Position numbers and translations under genes: made by a program | The notes under the pieces: model-generated | Database searches by the model: none | Told to the model about the DNA's origin: nothing | What the model saw: only the letters and a program-made list of their open reading frames with translations | Source of the DNA: an uncultured Alphaproteobacteria bacterium | GTDB lineage: Bacteria > Pseudomonadota > Alphaproteobacteria > RF32 > CAG-239 | Direction of reading: 5' to 3' | Length of the DNA: 9,792 nucleotides | Assembly: GCA_944392285.1 (NCBI GenBank) | Contig: CALXWF010000006.1 | Coordinates: 1 to 9,792, forward strand | In this document: positions 1 through 6,228 of the stretch, piece by piece | Layout: the number at the start of each line of letters is the position of its first letter | How positions within the stretch are numbered: the stretch's first letter is position 1

Positions 1-1032
1 ATCTTCAATAAAAAAGAGGTCTTGGTAGCCCTGAGCCGTAATATGCGGGCGACGATTGTAAAAACTGCCGACAAAATTGTGAAAAAAAGCGGTGTGATAG
101 CCTTGGTTCTTTGCAAGTTGCGGCAACAGATTCAGCCCTTGATATAAAACCTGCGGCGCGTAAAGTTTGTAAATTGCTCCATAATCTTGCGCGGTAAAAC
201 CTCCGGCATTAACGGCAAAATCCGTATCCGAGCTGGTACCTTCAGCTTTGCCGCTTACACGAAAAAACGGTACTTTTGCGCTTAGGCTGTTTAAGAAAGG
301 CGTCAGCTCTTGTCCTTGGTATTTTTGATTAATGACATCATGAGCAAGGCTCTCTACCTGAATAAAATAAACATGGTTCGGCAAATGATAGGTGCTTGGC
401 AAATCTGCTTGCGGCACCTGCTCGGCGTTGTTGCGGATTTCATGTAAAACGGCCTCGGAATTATGTTGGTTCCTCAGCTCATATCCCCAACAAAAGCCAT
501 AGCCGAAATTGCGACAAGTCATGGCAAAATAACTTTTATCAAACAAAGTTTCCGGTGAATATGAAATGCCGGCAAACGCCCCAAAAAACACTAAAGCTGC
601 GGCAAAGGCCGTCAGTTTGTCTTGCCGAAACAGAGAAAATTTGCTGGCGGCAATCCATAAATTTATGAGGCCGAGCCCCAAAATCAGCCCTAAGCGCCAG
701 TTAAGAAAAACAGACGGGGTCCGCAAGAGAAAAATGCCGCCCTCTTGCCATTGGGCAAAAATCGTTTTTAGGCTAAGCGGCGCGCTAAAATAATGATGAT
801 AAAGCAAAAGCCCCGCCTGCAATAAAGTGAACAGCCCCAAAAATAAAAACAAAACGCCGGCCGGCAAAGCTAAAATTCCGCGCCAAAAAACAAAAGCAAA
901 AAACAAAACCAAAAGGCCTTGGAATATTAATTGCTCTTGCCCAAAGAACAAAAGTTGTCCGATATAGGTTTGCAAAGCCAACCAAAGCGAAAATATAATG
1001 CTTGACCAAAAAGGAGATGTTAAAGTTTTCAT
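1..1032 (-). CDS. LTA synthase-family phosphoglycerol transferase (N-terminal part)
   Basis: An open frame of 344 codons starts with ATG at 1032 and runs off the left edge without a stop. The first ~160 residues are very hydrophobic with about five membrane segments (roughly 10-30, 36-50, 55-79, 113-129, 140-157). The extracytoplasmic sulfatase-fold domain then begins: VYFIQVESL at 221-229 carries the metal-binding Glu227, followed by TPFLNSL, GTSSDTDF at 265-272, and GYHTAFFHNFVGSFYNRR at 311-328. These match the order and wording of LtaS-type proteins. Such enzymes transfer phosphoglycerol from phosphatidylglycerol to a polymer or glycan. In a Gram-negative the acceptor may be a periplasmic glucan or another envelope glycan (inference). 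The residue aligned with the LtaS catalytic Thr is Ser267, or Thr266 if the register shifts. AAAAGG nine bases upstream supports the start at 1032; an in-frame ATG at 1056 has no ribosome site. The rest of the catalytic domain lies outside the window. Confidence 0.85.
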   Translation of the reverse strand, partial: MKTLTSPFWSSIIFSLWLALQTYIGQLLFFGQEQLIFQGLLVLFFAFVFWRGILALPAGVLFLFLGLFTLLQAGLLLYHHYFSAPLSLKTIFAQWQEGGIFLLRTPSVFLNWRLGLILGLGLINLWIAASKFSLFRQDKLTAFAAALVFFGAFAGISYSPETLFDKSYFAMTCRNFGYGFCWGYELRNQHNSEAVLHEIRNNAEQVPQADLPSTYHLPNHVYFIQVESLAHDVINQKYQGQELTPFLNSLSAKVPFFRVSGKAEGTSSDTDFAVNAGGFTAQDYGAIYKLYAPQVLYQGLNLLPQLAKNQGYHTAFFHNFVGSFYNRRPHITAQGYQDLFFIED

Positions 1033-1071
1033 GCGGGACAGCCTTTTATTTACCATTTGTTTACGGCAAAT

Positions 1072-1080
1072 GTTATAGCA
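1072..1080 (-). promoter_or_regulatory. Extended -10-like element before the LTA synthase-family gene
   Basis: Read on the minus strand this is TGCTATAAC, a TGn-extended -10 box with one mismatch from TATAAT, about 40 bases before the ATG at 1032. No convincing -35 hexamer sits 16-18 bases upstream, which extended -10 promoters tolerate. Transcription from it would begin near 1065, downstream of the alternative ATG at 1056, which favours the 1032 start. Pattern match only. Confidence 0.35.
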
Positions 1081-1123
1081 TTATCTCAAAGTTGTACAGT
1101 TTTTTAAGTCAAAGGTTTATAAC

Positions 1124-2086
1124 ATGGTTAAAGTCAATGAGGTAAAATTTTCAGATATTTATATCACACCGCAAAAAAAAGCCTATATTCCCGACGGAAA
1201 AACCCAAAACGGCTTGATGATTTTTGAACCTGAAGATTTTGATGCCTTTTATGCCTTGGTTGAGCAGACATGGGACGGCAAAAACCCCAGCTATTCGGTT
1301 AAATATGAAAATATATATTACCGCGTTGAAAGAACCGAAGCTATGGACGGAATTCAATATTGTGCCAGAAAAATGCCCGAACATGTGCCGCCTTTGGCTT
1401 CTTTGGGGTTTTCTACCGAGCTGACCAGATATTTGTTGTCTTTGAGCAATATGTCGGGCTTAATTTTATTTTCAGGGCCGACAGGCGCCGGTAAAACAAC
1501 CTCTATTTCGAGCCTGCTCAAAGAATATCTTTCTATTGAAGGGGGATTTGCTTATACGATTGAAGACCCGACCGAGATGCCTCTAGACGGAGAATATCAT
1601 TCTATGGAAGGCGGGCTCGGCCTTTGTAAACAAACACAACCGCCGCACGGACTTTGGGGAGAAGCTTTGAAATCTGCTCTGCGCTCTAAACCGCGTTTTA
1701 TTATGGTTGGCGAGATTAGAACACCTGATACCGCCAGTGAAGTGTTGCGCGCCGCAACTTCGGGACACCTTGTGCTTTCAACCATTCATGCCAATAATAT
1801 TACAGATGCCATTAACTCGATGGTTAAATACGCAGCCTCTACCTCTATGAGCGAAGAACTGGCTTATGACCTTTTCTCTCGCGGAATGCTCGGCGTTTTG
1901 CACCAAACTTTGGTGGGCGTGAAGAGCAAAAGACCTTCTGTCAGCTATCTGTTTGCAAACCCTGATACAACTAAGGGCGACCAGGTCAGAGGAATTATTA
2001 AAACCGGAAAGCTGAACTTGGCGACATCTATTGAAACACAGATGACGCGCCTTTCACGCGGCATGACAATCTTTCCGGACTTGTAA
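1124..2086 (+). CDS. PilT/DotB-type secretion ATPase (T2SS/T4SS GspE superfamily)
   Basis: The product has 320 residues and no signal peptide or membrane segment, so it is a cytoplasmic hexameric motor ATPase by family. Visible motifs in order are Walker A GPTGAGKTT at 118-126, Asp box YTIEDPTE at 144-151, Walker B IMVGEIRTPDT at 193-203 with Glu197, and His box GHLVLSTIHANN at 214-225. The first ~100 residues form the less conserved N-terminal domain. The stretch LRSKPRFIMVGE is close to DotB of the Dot/Icm type IVB system, while the Asp and His boxes read more like PilT, so the subfamily is not settled. The length fits either family. AAAGG at 1111-1115 lies eight bases before the ATG. No pilus or secretion gene adjoins it here, so its machine must be encoded elsewhere. 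A strong terminator follows. Confidence 0.85.
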   Translation: MVKVNEVKFSDIYITPQKKAYIPDGKTQNGLMIFEPEDFDAFYALVEQTWDGKNPSYSVKYENIYYRVERTEAMDGIQYCARKMPEHVPPLASLGFSTELTRYLLSLSNMSGLILFSGPTGAGKTTSISSLLKEYLSIEGGFAYTIEDPTEMPLDGEYHSMEGGLGLCKQTQPPHGLWGEALKSALRSKPRFIMVGEIRTPDTASEVLRAATSGHLVLSTIHANNITDAINSMVKYAASTSMSEELAYDLFSRGMLGVLHQTLVGVKSKRPSVSYLFANPDTTKGDQVRGIIKTGKLNLATSIETQMTRLSRGMTIFPDL

Positions 2087-2098
2087 AGAACGGATATT

Positions 2099-2129
2099 AA
2101 AAAAGCCCGCAATTCGCGGGCCTTTTTTT
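2099..2129. terminator. Bidirectional Rho-independent terminator
   Basis: The stem GCCCGC (2105-2110) pairs perfectly with GCGGGC (2116-2121) around the loop AATTC. An A-tract precedes it and seven Ts follow (2123-2129), so it can stop transcription from both strands. It lies between the convergent ATPase gene and the flavoprotein gene, and its T-tract overlaps the flavoprotein stop codon at 2128-2130. Confidence 0.9.
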
Positions 2130-3537
2130 ATTCGCCTTTTTTGATTTTTTCTATCAGTTCTTTAACCGATGGAATGCAGCCATTGCGATAGAGAGGATCT
2201 GTCGCAAAACGGTAAACCTGATGTCCGGCAAAGAGCAAATTGTCTTTAACACTGCCGCCGTGGCCGACTTCATAAAGCGTTTTATGAATGCAATATGAAC
2301 GCGGATCAGGCAAGCGGCCGGTTGTTCCGTTGGCTTTTGACCAAGTTGAAAACTGACATTGTGACAAACAACCGACACAAGCGGCGCGGTCTGCTTTCAT
2401 TTGTTTCCAGTCCTCAGGGGTCATAAAGACAACCGTGTTGTCGGGGGTTTCTTTTATCTCGGTTAAGCCGGCATTAATTTGGCGATTGGCTTTTTCCGCA
2501 TCTTCGGGACGAATGTATATGGTTTTGCTTTCGCTTAGTTTTAAGGCATGGCTAAACTCATTATTCGGCTCAGAGGCAAAAGCAACTTCACCGTTATTTC
2601 TTTCAATTAATTTTTCAAGAAAGGTGTTTTTAATGGCTGATGAAAAGAAACCGGTTGGGCTGAATTTTTGTAAAATGACATCGCCTTTTTTTACGTGCAG
2701 CATAACCTTTTTCCAAGCCTCACTAATCGGGCTTTCTTTGGTTATCATCGGACGTGTGCCGAACTGAAAGGCGATTTTGCCAATCTCGGGGTTGTCGATA
2801 TAATCCTGCCAGTCACTTAATGACCAAACACCACCGGCCAAAATAATCGGTGTTTCATTTAAGCCGAGGTTGTTTAGGGTGGTGCGCAATTCTACCAAAC
2901 GCTGATACGGCGTTTGAGGTTTTGTCGGGTCTTCGGCATTAGACAAACCGTTGTGTCCGCCGGCCAACCATGGGTCCTCATAAACAACACCGCCCAAATA
3001 TTCTCTAAAATTGGCATAGGCTCTTTTCCACAAAATTTGGAAAGCACGGGCCGAGGAGATAATCGGGTAATAATAAACGCCGAATTTTGAGGCTAAAGCC
3101 CCCAAATGATAAGGCAAGCCTGCTCCGCAGGTAACGCCGTGAATCAAACCTTTGGCACGCTCTAAAACACCGGTTAAAATGCGCTCGGAATCGGCCAATT
3201 CCCAAAGCATGTTCATGTGAATGCGGCCGTTGCCGTTGGAGATTTCATGAGCAACCTGAGCCTGTGCAACACCGCCTTTAATGGCATATTCAACCATTTC
3301 TTCATGGCGCTCTTTGCGGTCTTTTTTGAAGAATTTTTCAATTATCACATTGCCAAAAGAATCATAACAATCGGGGCTGACGCCGGAAAAAGTGCCGACG
3401 CAGTTCTCCGCCGCCCAGGCACCGCTGCTGCGGCCATCACTGCCGTTAATGCCTTTGCCCCCTTCAATTAAGGGCAAAACTTCTTTTCCGGATATGAGAA
3501 TTGGTTTTAGCGTTTTCAACTTTTTATTCCTTTTCAA
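2128..3537 (-). CDS. Nitronate monooxygenase-like FMN oxidoreductase with C-terminal Cys cluster
   Basis: The product is a TIM-barrel flavoprotein of the nitronate monooxygenase / 2-nitropropane dioxygenase family. These bind FMN and oxidise nitronates or act as NAD(P)H flavin reductases. Family motifs, numbered from the ATG at 3537, are EGGKGI at 25-30, AGGHNG at 192-197 (the conserved GGH active-site segment), AGGVWS at 234-239, FGTRPM at 259-264 for the phosphate-binding end of the barrel, and SPTGFFSSAIKN at 293-304. At 469 residues it is longer than the usual 310-370. The extra C-terminal part holds Cys387, 390, 394, 416 and 454 in a CxxCxxxC...C pattern that could bind an Fe-S cluster or zinc. 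The longest ATG frame is listed, but the TTG at 3519 (codon 7) is preferred: AAGGA sits eight bases before it, while the ATG has no ribosome site. The natural substrate cannot be told from sequence. Confidence 0.88.
   Translation of the reverse strand: MKRNKKLKTLKPILISGKEVLPLIEGGKGINGSDGRSSGAWAAENCVGTFSGVSPDCYDSFGNVIIEKFFKKDRKERHEEMVEYAIKGGVAQAQVAHEISNGNGRIHMNMLWELADSERILTGVLERAKGLIHGVTCGAGLPYHLGALASKFGVYYYPIISSARAFQILWKRAYANFREYLGGVVYEDPWLAGGHNGLSNAEDPTKPQTPYQRLVELRTTLNNLGLNETPIILAGGVWSLSDWQDYIDNPEIGKIAFQFGTRPMITKESPISEAWKKVMLHVKKGDVILQKFSPTGFFSSAIKNTFLEKLIERNNGEVAFASEPNNEFSHALKLSESKTIYIRPEDAEKANRQINAGLTEIKETPDNTVVFMTPEDWKQMKADRAACVGCLSQCQFSTWSKANGTTGRLPDPRSYCIHKTLYEVGHGGSVKDNLLFAGHQVYRFATDPLYRNGCIPSVKELIEKIKKGE
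3528..3532 (-). promoter_or_regulatory. Ribosome binding site favouring a TTG start at 3519
   Basis: Minus-strand AAGGA lies inside the first codons of the ATG reading frame and exactly eight bases before an in-frame TTG (3519-3517). The sequence before the ATG at 3537 is AT-rich with no Shine-Dalgarno motif. A TTG start gives a protein beginning (M)KTLKPILISGKEV, six residues shorter. Confidence 0.55.
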
Positions 3538-3563
3538 TTTTTAATTTCAGAGTAACTTAACAC

Positions 3564-3592
3564 AAAAAAATTATTTTTACAGTATAATTTTT
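3564..3592 (-). terminator. Weak AT-only hairpin after gpt
   Basis: AAAAATTAT (3566-3574) and ATAATTTTT (3584-3592) form a 9-bp stem of only A-T pairs with a 9-base loop. On the minus strand it ends in seven Ts just after the gpt stop codon. A stem without G-C pairs is thermodynamically weak, so this may be only a partial terminator or chance in AT-rich DNA. Confidence 0.3.
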
Positions 3593-3598
3593 GTTTTA

Positions 3599-4027
3599 TC
3601 AGTCCCATGGAAAGACCAACCATTTGTCCGGCAGCTCGCGGGCAAAGATGTCAACATCTGCCTTCCCTTTGGGTTTGGCATATACCGTTACATAGCAGGC
3701 ATTGGGAAAAGAGCGGCGCAACAGGCGAATGGTGCTGCCGGTGTCGGACAAATCATCAACAATAAGGGTGGCAGCGTCAACGGCTCCGATATCTGCAGAG
3801 ACCTCAATTTGGTCTTCTGCACGGCGGTTCTCGCCGTCATAGCTGGAAATGTTAATGGCTTGAGAATTGCGAATATCAAGCTCATAGGCCAAAATTCCGG
3901 CCGGAATCAGTCCGCCGCGGCTGATGGCTATTATCTTGTCAAATTTGCCGTGAGCGCGGATTTTTTCAGCCAGAGCTTTGGTGTCTTGGTGAAACTCTTG
4001 CCAGTTGATGTATAGTTTATCTGCCAT
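3599..4027 (-). CDS. gpt: Xanthine (guanine) phosphoribosyltransferase
   Basis: This 142-residue cytoplasmic enzyme salvages purines by joining xanthine or guanine to PRPP, giving XMP or GMP. It follows E. coli Gpt along its length: LYINWQEFHQ near the start, the flexible-loop region IAISRGGLIPAGILAYELDIR (about 33-53), ISSYD, the PRPP-binding loop LIVDDLSDTGST (about 88-99), VTVYAKPKGKADVD, and the purine-side end WLVFPWD. It stops right after PWD, about ten residues earlier than E. coli Gpt (152 aa). AAGGA at 4036-4040 is eight bases before the ATG and lies inside the preceding gene. The two genes overlap by 11 bp, which suggests co-transcription and translational coupling. Confidence 0.9.
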   Translation of the reverse strand: MADKLYINWQEFHQDTKALAEKIRAHGKFDKIIAISRGGLIPAGILAYELDIRNSQAINISSYDGENRRAEDQIEVSADIGAVDAATLIVDDLSDTGSTIRLLRRSFPNACYVTVYAKPKGKADVDIFARELPDKWLVFPWD

Positions 4028-4583
4028 GTTTTTTGTCCTTGTCTTGTATGCGGGCGGCGATTTGCGCCTTTATACCATATATATATTCAACAACCTTATC
4101 ACTGTCCCAATCGGCAGTGCCGTGAATGCGCCCGATTTCCTCACCGGTTTGGCTTATGAGCACCGTGTGCGGTGAGGTGAAAATGCCGAAATCTCCGGCA
4201 AGACGACCTTTTAAGTCGACATAAAAAGGAAGATCTTGGGCGTCAAATCTTTGTAAAAAGCGCTCTTGCTCAGCGGCGTCTTGCCACTCATCGGCACGAG
4301 ATATCATCAGAACCTTGATGCCGTTGTCTTTGACCTTGTTGTAAAAACCGTTAAAATCATCCAGCTCAGATACACAGGGACGGCAGTTACGCGACCAAAA
4401 AACCGCCAAAACAAAATCACCCTTAAAATCTGTTAGCTTAACTTGATTTCCGTGGCGGTCATATATCGGTGTTTCAGGCAACTGACGGCCATGTTCGTAG
4501 ATGTTTACGTTTTGCTCTCCGGCATAAACACCAAAGGCAAAACACAAACAAAAAAACAAGCTCAAAAGGCAAAATTTTTTCAT
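4017..4583 (-). CDS. Secreted thioredoxin-fold (TlpA/ResA-like) protein
   Basis: The 188-residue product begins with a signal peptide (MKKFC, then a hydrophobic stretch to about residue 19, with likely cleavage after VYA at 19-21), so the mature protein is periplasmic. The thioredoxin fold follows: DRHGNQVKLTDFKGDFVLAVFWSRNCRPC places the redox pair at Cys67 and Cys70 (CRPC). The cis-Pro loop is TSPHTVL with Pro138, and an EIGRIHG strand comes near the end. TlpA/ResA proteins reduce or isomerise disulfides in envelope proteins, often for cytochrome c maturation; the partner here is unknown. There is no lipobox. It leads a two-gene unit with gpt, a functionally unrelated partner, so the pairing probably reflects shared transcription. 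The start is the only sensible ATG upstream of the signal peptide, though its ribosome site is poor. Confidence 0.85.
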   Translation of the reverse strand: MKKFCLLSLFFCLCFAFGVYAGEQNVNIYEHGRQLPETPIYDRHGNQVKLTDFKGDFVLAVFWSRNCRPCVSELDDFNGFYNKVKDNGIKVLMISRADEWQDAAEQERFLQRFDAQDLPFYVDLKGRLAGDFGIFTSPHTVLISQTGEEIGRIHGTADWDSDKVVEYIYGIKAQIAARIQDKDKKHGR

Positions 4584-4608
4584 TTTCTTGATAACTAGCT
4601 TTTTATTT

Positions 4609-4638
4609 TTGAAATTAACTTCGCTTTGAGTATATAAT
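4609..4638 (+). promoter_or_regulatory. Sigma70-like promoter for the lipoprotein-triad operon
   Basis: TTGAAA (4609-4614) and TATAAT (4633-4638) are separated by 18 bases, a near-consensus housekeeping promoter. Transcription would start near 4645, about 30 bases before the lipoprotein ATG. No other promoter is evident before the VWA, phosphatase or kinase genes, so this probably drives all four. Confidence 0.6.
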
Positions 4639-4658
4639 CATTTCGACTAAATAAACAA
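4629..4658 (-). promoter_or_regulatory. Possible divergent promoter for the thioredoxin-gpt operon
   Basis: On the minus strand TTGTTT (4658-4653) is followed after 18 bases by TATACT (4634-4629). This overlaps the -10 box of the plus-strand promoter. If both work, polymerases would compete for the same site. The -35 match is poor, so confidence is low. Confidence 0.3.
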
Positions 4659-4675
4659 GCAAAGGTTTCGCAAAA

Positions 4676-4810
4676 ATGAAAAAAATTTACAAATTGTTGA
4701 CTCTGTTGCTGATGATGACCTCTCTTCTGTTTATAACTGCCTGCGGCAAAATGTCTTTGCCGACACCTATCGAGGGCAGCGGCTATCCTCACAGTTATCC
4801 CAGGAGATGA
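4676..4810 (+). CDS. Small LptM-like lipoprotein (44 aa)
   Basis: An ATG at 4676 opens a 44-codon frame ending with TGA at 4808-4810. It encodes a signal sequence (MKKIYKLLTLLLMMTSLLF) followed by the lipobox ITAC, with Cys23 as the lipidated residue. The mature part is only 22 residues: CGKMSLPTPIEGS, then GYPHSYPRR. The CGxxxxLxxP start and the YPxxYP ending resemble LptM/YifL-type lipoproteins, which in E. coli help the LptD translocon form its correct disulfides. The family call is tentative because the usual CGxKGPL wording is not exact. AAAGG at 4661-4665 lies ten bases upstream, after a good promoter. Only seven bases separate it from the VWA gene, whose AGGAG site lies within the last codons of this gene. 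It is easily missed because of its size. Confidence 0.7.
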   Translation: MKKIYKLLTLLLMMTSLLFITACGKMSLPTPIEGSGYPHSYPRR

Positions 4811-4817
4811 TGAACTT

Positions 4818-5510
4818 ATGACAAATGATGATTATATTGATGAAATGATTCCCTATGTGGAATTTGCCGATAATGCCAACGAAAGAACACCTTGCGTCTT
4901 GGTTTTGGACTGTTCGGGCTCTATGCGCGGCGAACCGATTAAACAACTTAATGCCGGCCTTAAAGCCCTTGAACATGAGCTGAAAGATGATATTGACGCC
5001 AGCTCACGCGTGCAGCTCCTGATTATTAAGGCTTGCGGCAAAGATGAGGCCGTTATTTCTTCCGATTGGACAGATGCCATGAATTTTACCGCTCCAACCA
5101 TGGAAGCCGGCGGTTTGACCCCGCTCGGCAAAGCCATGGAGTTGGCCTTGCAAAAAATTGAGGAGCAAAAATGCCTCTATGACAGCTGCGGTATTACATC
5201 TAAACGCCCATGGATATTTTTAATCAGCGACGGCGAGCCGACAGATTATGACTGGGAAATCGTGGCTAAAAAATGCCGCCAAGCACAAATGGAAAAACGC
5301 GTGGTGGTTCATGCCGTGGGGACACAAGGCGCTAATTTGGAAAAATTGGCAAAATTCTCGGTTATGGAGCCTAAACGCTTGACCGGCCTTAAATTTACCG
5401 AATTTTTCCTGTGGCTCAGCCGCAGCGTTTCTTGTATATCTAAGGCGGCCCCCAATATTCCCGACCAATTGGATGATATCGGCGAGTGGAATGAAGACGA
5501 AGAAGTGTAA
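4818..5510 (+). CDS. TerY/YegL-like von Willebrand factor A protein
   Basis: This 230-residue cytoplasmic protein is almost entirely one VWA domain with an intact metal-ion-dependent adhesion site: DCSGS at 31-35 (Asp31, Ser33, Ser35), the threonine loop GGLTPLG at 98-104 (Thr101), and ISDGEPTD at 136-143 (Asp138). The phrases CVLVLDCSGSMRG and TPLGKAMELAL are typical of TerY. The C-terminus is acidic (DDIGEWNEDEEV). TerY-like proteins are thought to be metal-dependent adaptors partnered with a PP2C phosphatase and a kinase; both genes follow here. The ATG is seven bases after the lipoprotein stop, with AGGAG at 4802-4806 eleven bases upstream. Its end overlaps the phosphatase gene by 20 bp, which indicates translational coupling. 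Confidence 0.88.
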   Translation: MTNDDYIDEMIPYVEFADNANERTPCVLVLDCSGSMRGEPIKQLNAGLKALEHELKDDIDASSRVQLLIIKACGKDEAVISSDWTDAMNFTAPTMEAGGLTPLGKAMELALQKIEEQKCLYDSCGITSKRPWIFLISDGEPTDYDWEIVAKKCRQAQMEKRVVVHAVGTQGANLEKLAKFSVMEPKRLTGLKFTEFFLWLSRSVSCISKAAPNIPDQLDDIGEWNEDEEV

Positions 5511-6228
5511 AGTTATTGCCGCCAGCGTTACGGGTCCGGCGCACCTGATTAAAAGACAAAATTGTCAGGATTATTGCCGTTATGCGGTCGACGGACGCAA
5601 TATTGTGGCCGCCGTGGCCGACGGAGCCGGTTCTGCCCCTTTTGGTAAAATCGGCGCCAGACTTATTTGTGACACGATTGTCGACCTTTTGAAAAATGCC
5701 GACTTCAAATCTGTTAAAAGCATGGTTAAAAAAGCCGTTGAAGTTGCCAGAGATAAAGCCCTCAGACACCGCTTTAATAAGTCTAAGAGTGAAAAACATT
5801 TGCTCGATTTCTCCGCAACTTTGGTCGGCTTTGTGTATCGGCAAGGACAAGGTGTCTTTTTTCATATCGGCGACGGTGCGGCTTTGGCCTTAAAACAAGA
5901 CGGCAGATATATCGCCTCACCACCGCAAAACGGCAATTTTCGCTGCGAAACTTTTTTCTATACCATGGATGACTGGAAGGAAAATTTGCGCTTTACGAAT
6001 TTTTCGCAGGCAAAAGCCGTGTTTTTAATGAGCGACGGCGTGTCAGGATTTGCTTTTGATACGGATTATTTGAAGCCGGAAAGAAATTTTATTGACCCTA
6101 TTCATGATTTTTTGAGCAGAGAGCCTTGCAAAGAACGCGCCGTACGCGCTTTGAGCAATACGTTGCAGACACCGCGCGCAAAAAAACTTAACTCTGATGA
6201 TAAAACTTTGTTATGGGCAGAATTATGA
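5491..6228 (+). CDS. PP2C-family protein phosphatase (YegK-like)
   Basis: A metal-dependent Ser/Thr phosphatase of 245 residues from the ATG at 5491. Numbered from an upstream in-frame ATG at 5473, the PP2C signatures are NCQD at 30-33, VADGAGS at 48-54 (Asp50-Gly51), HIGDGAALAL at 131-140 (Asp134), MSDGVSGF at 186-193 (Asp188) and SDDKTLL at 241-247 (Asp242/Asp243). All metal-binding aspartates appear present, so it should be active. The start at 5491 (MKTKKCKVIAAS) is preferred because the fold begins directly after it; the 5473 ATG adds six residues and a longer overlap. The stop overlaps the kinase start in an ATGA junction. It probably removes phosphates placed by the adjacent kinase, on the kinase itself or on the VWA protein (inference from the triad). 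Confidence 0.88.
   Translation: MKTKKCKVIAASVTGPAHLIKRQNCQDYCRYAVDGRNIVAAVADGAGSAPFGKIGARLICDTIVDLLKNADFKSVKSMVKKAVEVARDKALRHRFNKSKSEKHLLDFSATLVGFVYRQGQGVFFHIGDGAALALKQDGRYIASPPQNGNFRCETFFYTMDDWKENLRFTNFSQAKAVFLMSDGVSGFAFDTDYLKPERNFIDPIHDFLSREPCKERAVRALSNTLQTPRAKKLNSDDKTLLWAEL

Noticed and set aside
396..1009. Open frames at 396-668 (+), 566-793 (+) and 785-1009 (-)
   Set aside because: They are out-of-frame shadows of the LTA synthase-family gene, whose frame is open for all of 1032-1 and carries recognisable motifs.
1097..1123. TATAAC at 1118-1123 as the -10 of the ATPase gene
   Set aside because: It abuts the ATG and would put the start site inside the coding region; the AAAGG at 1111-1115 explains this stretch better as a ribosome site.
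3581..3590. Plus-strand TATAAT at 3583-3588 as a promoter
   Set aside because: It points into the antisense of gpt, has no matching -35 and lies in the arm of an AT-only hairpin.
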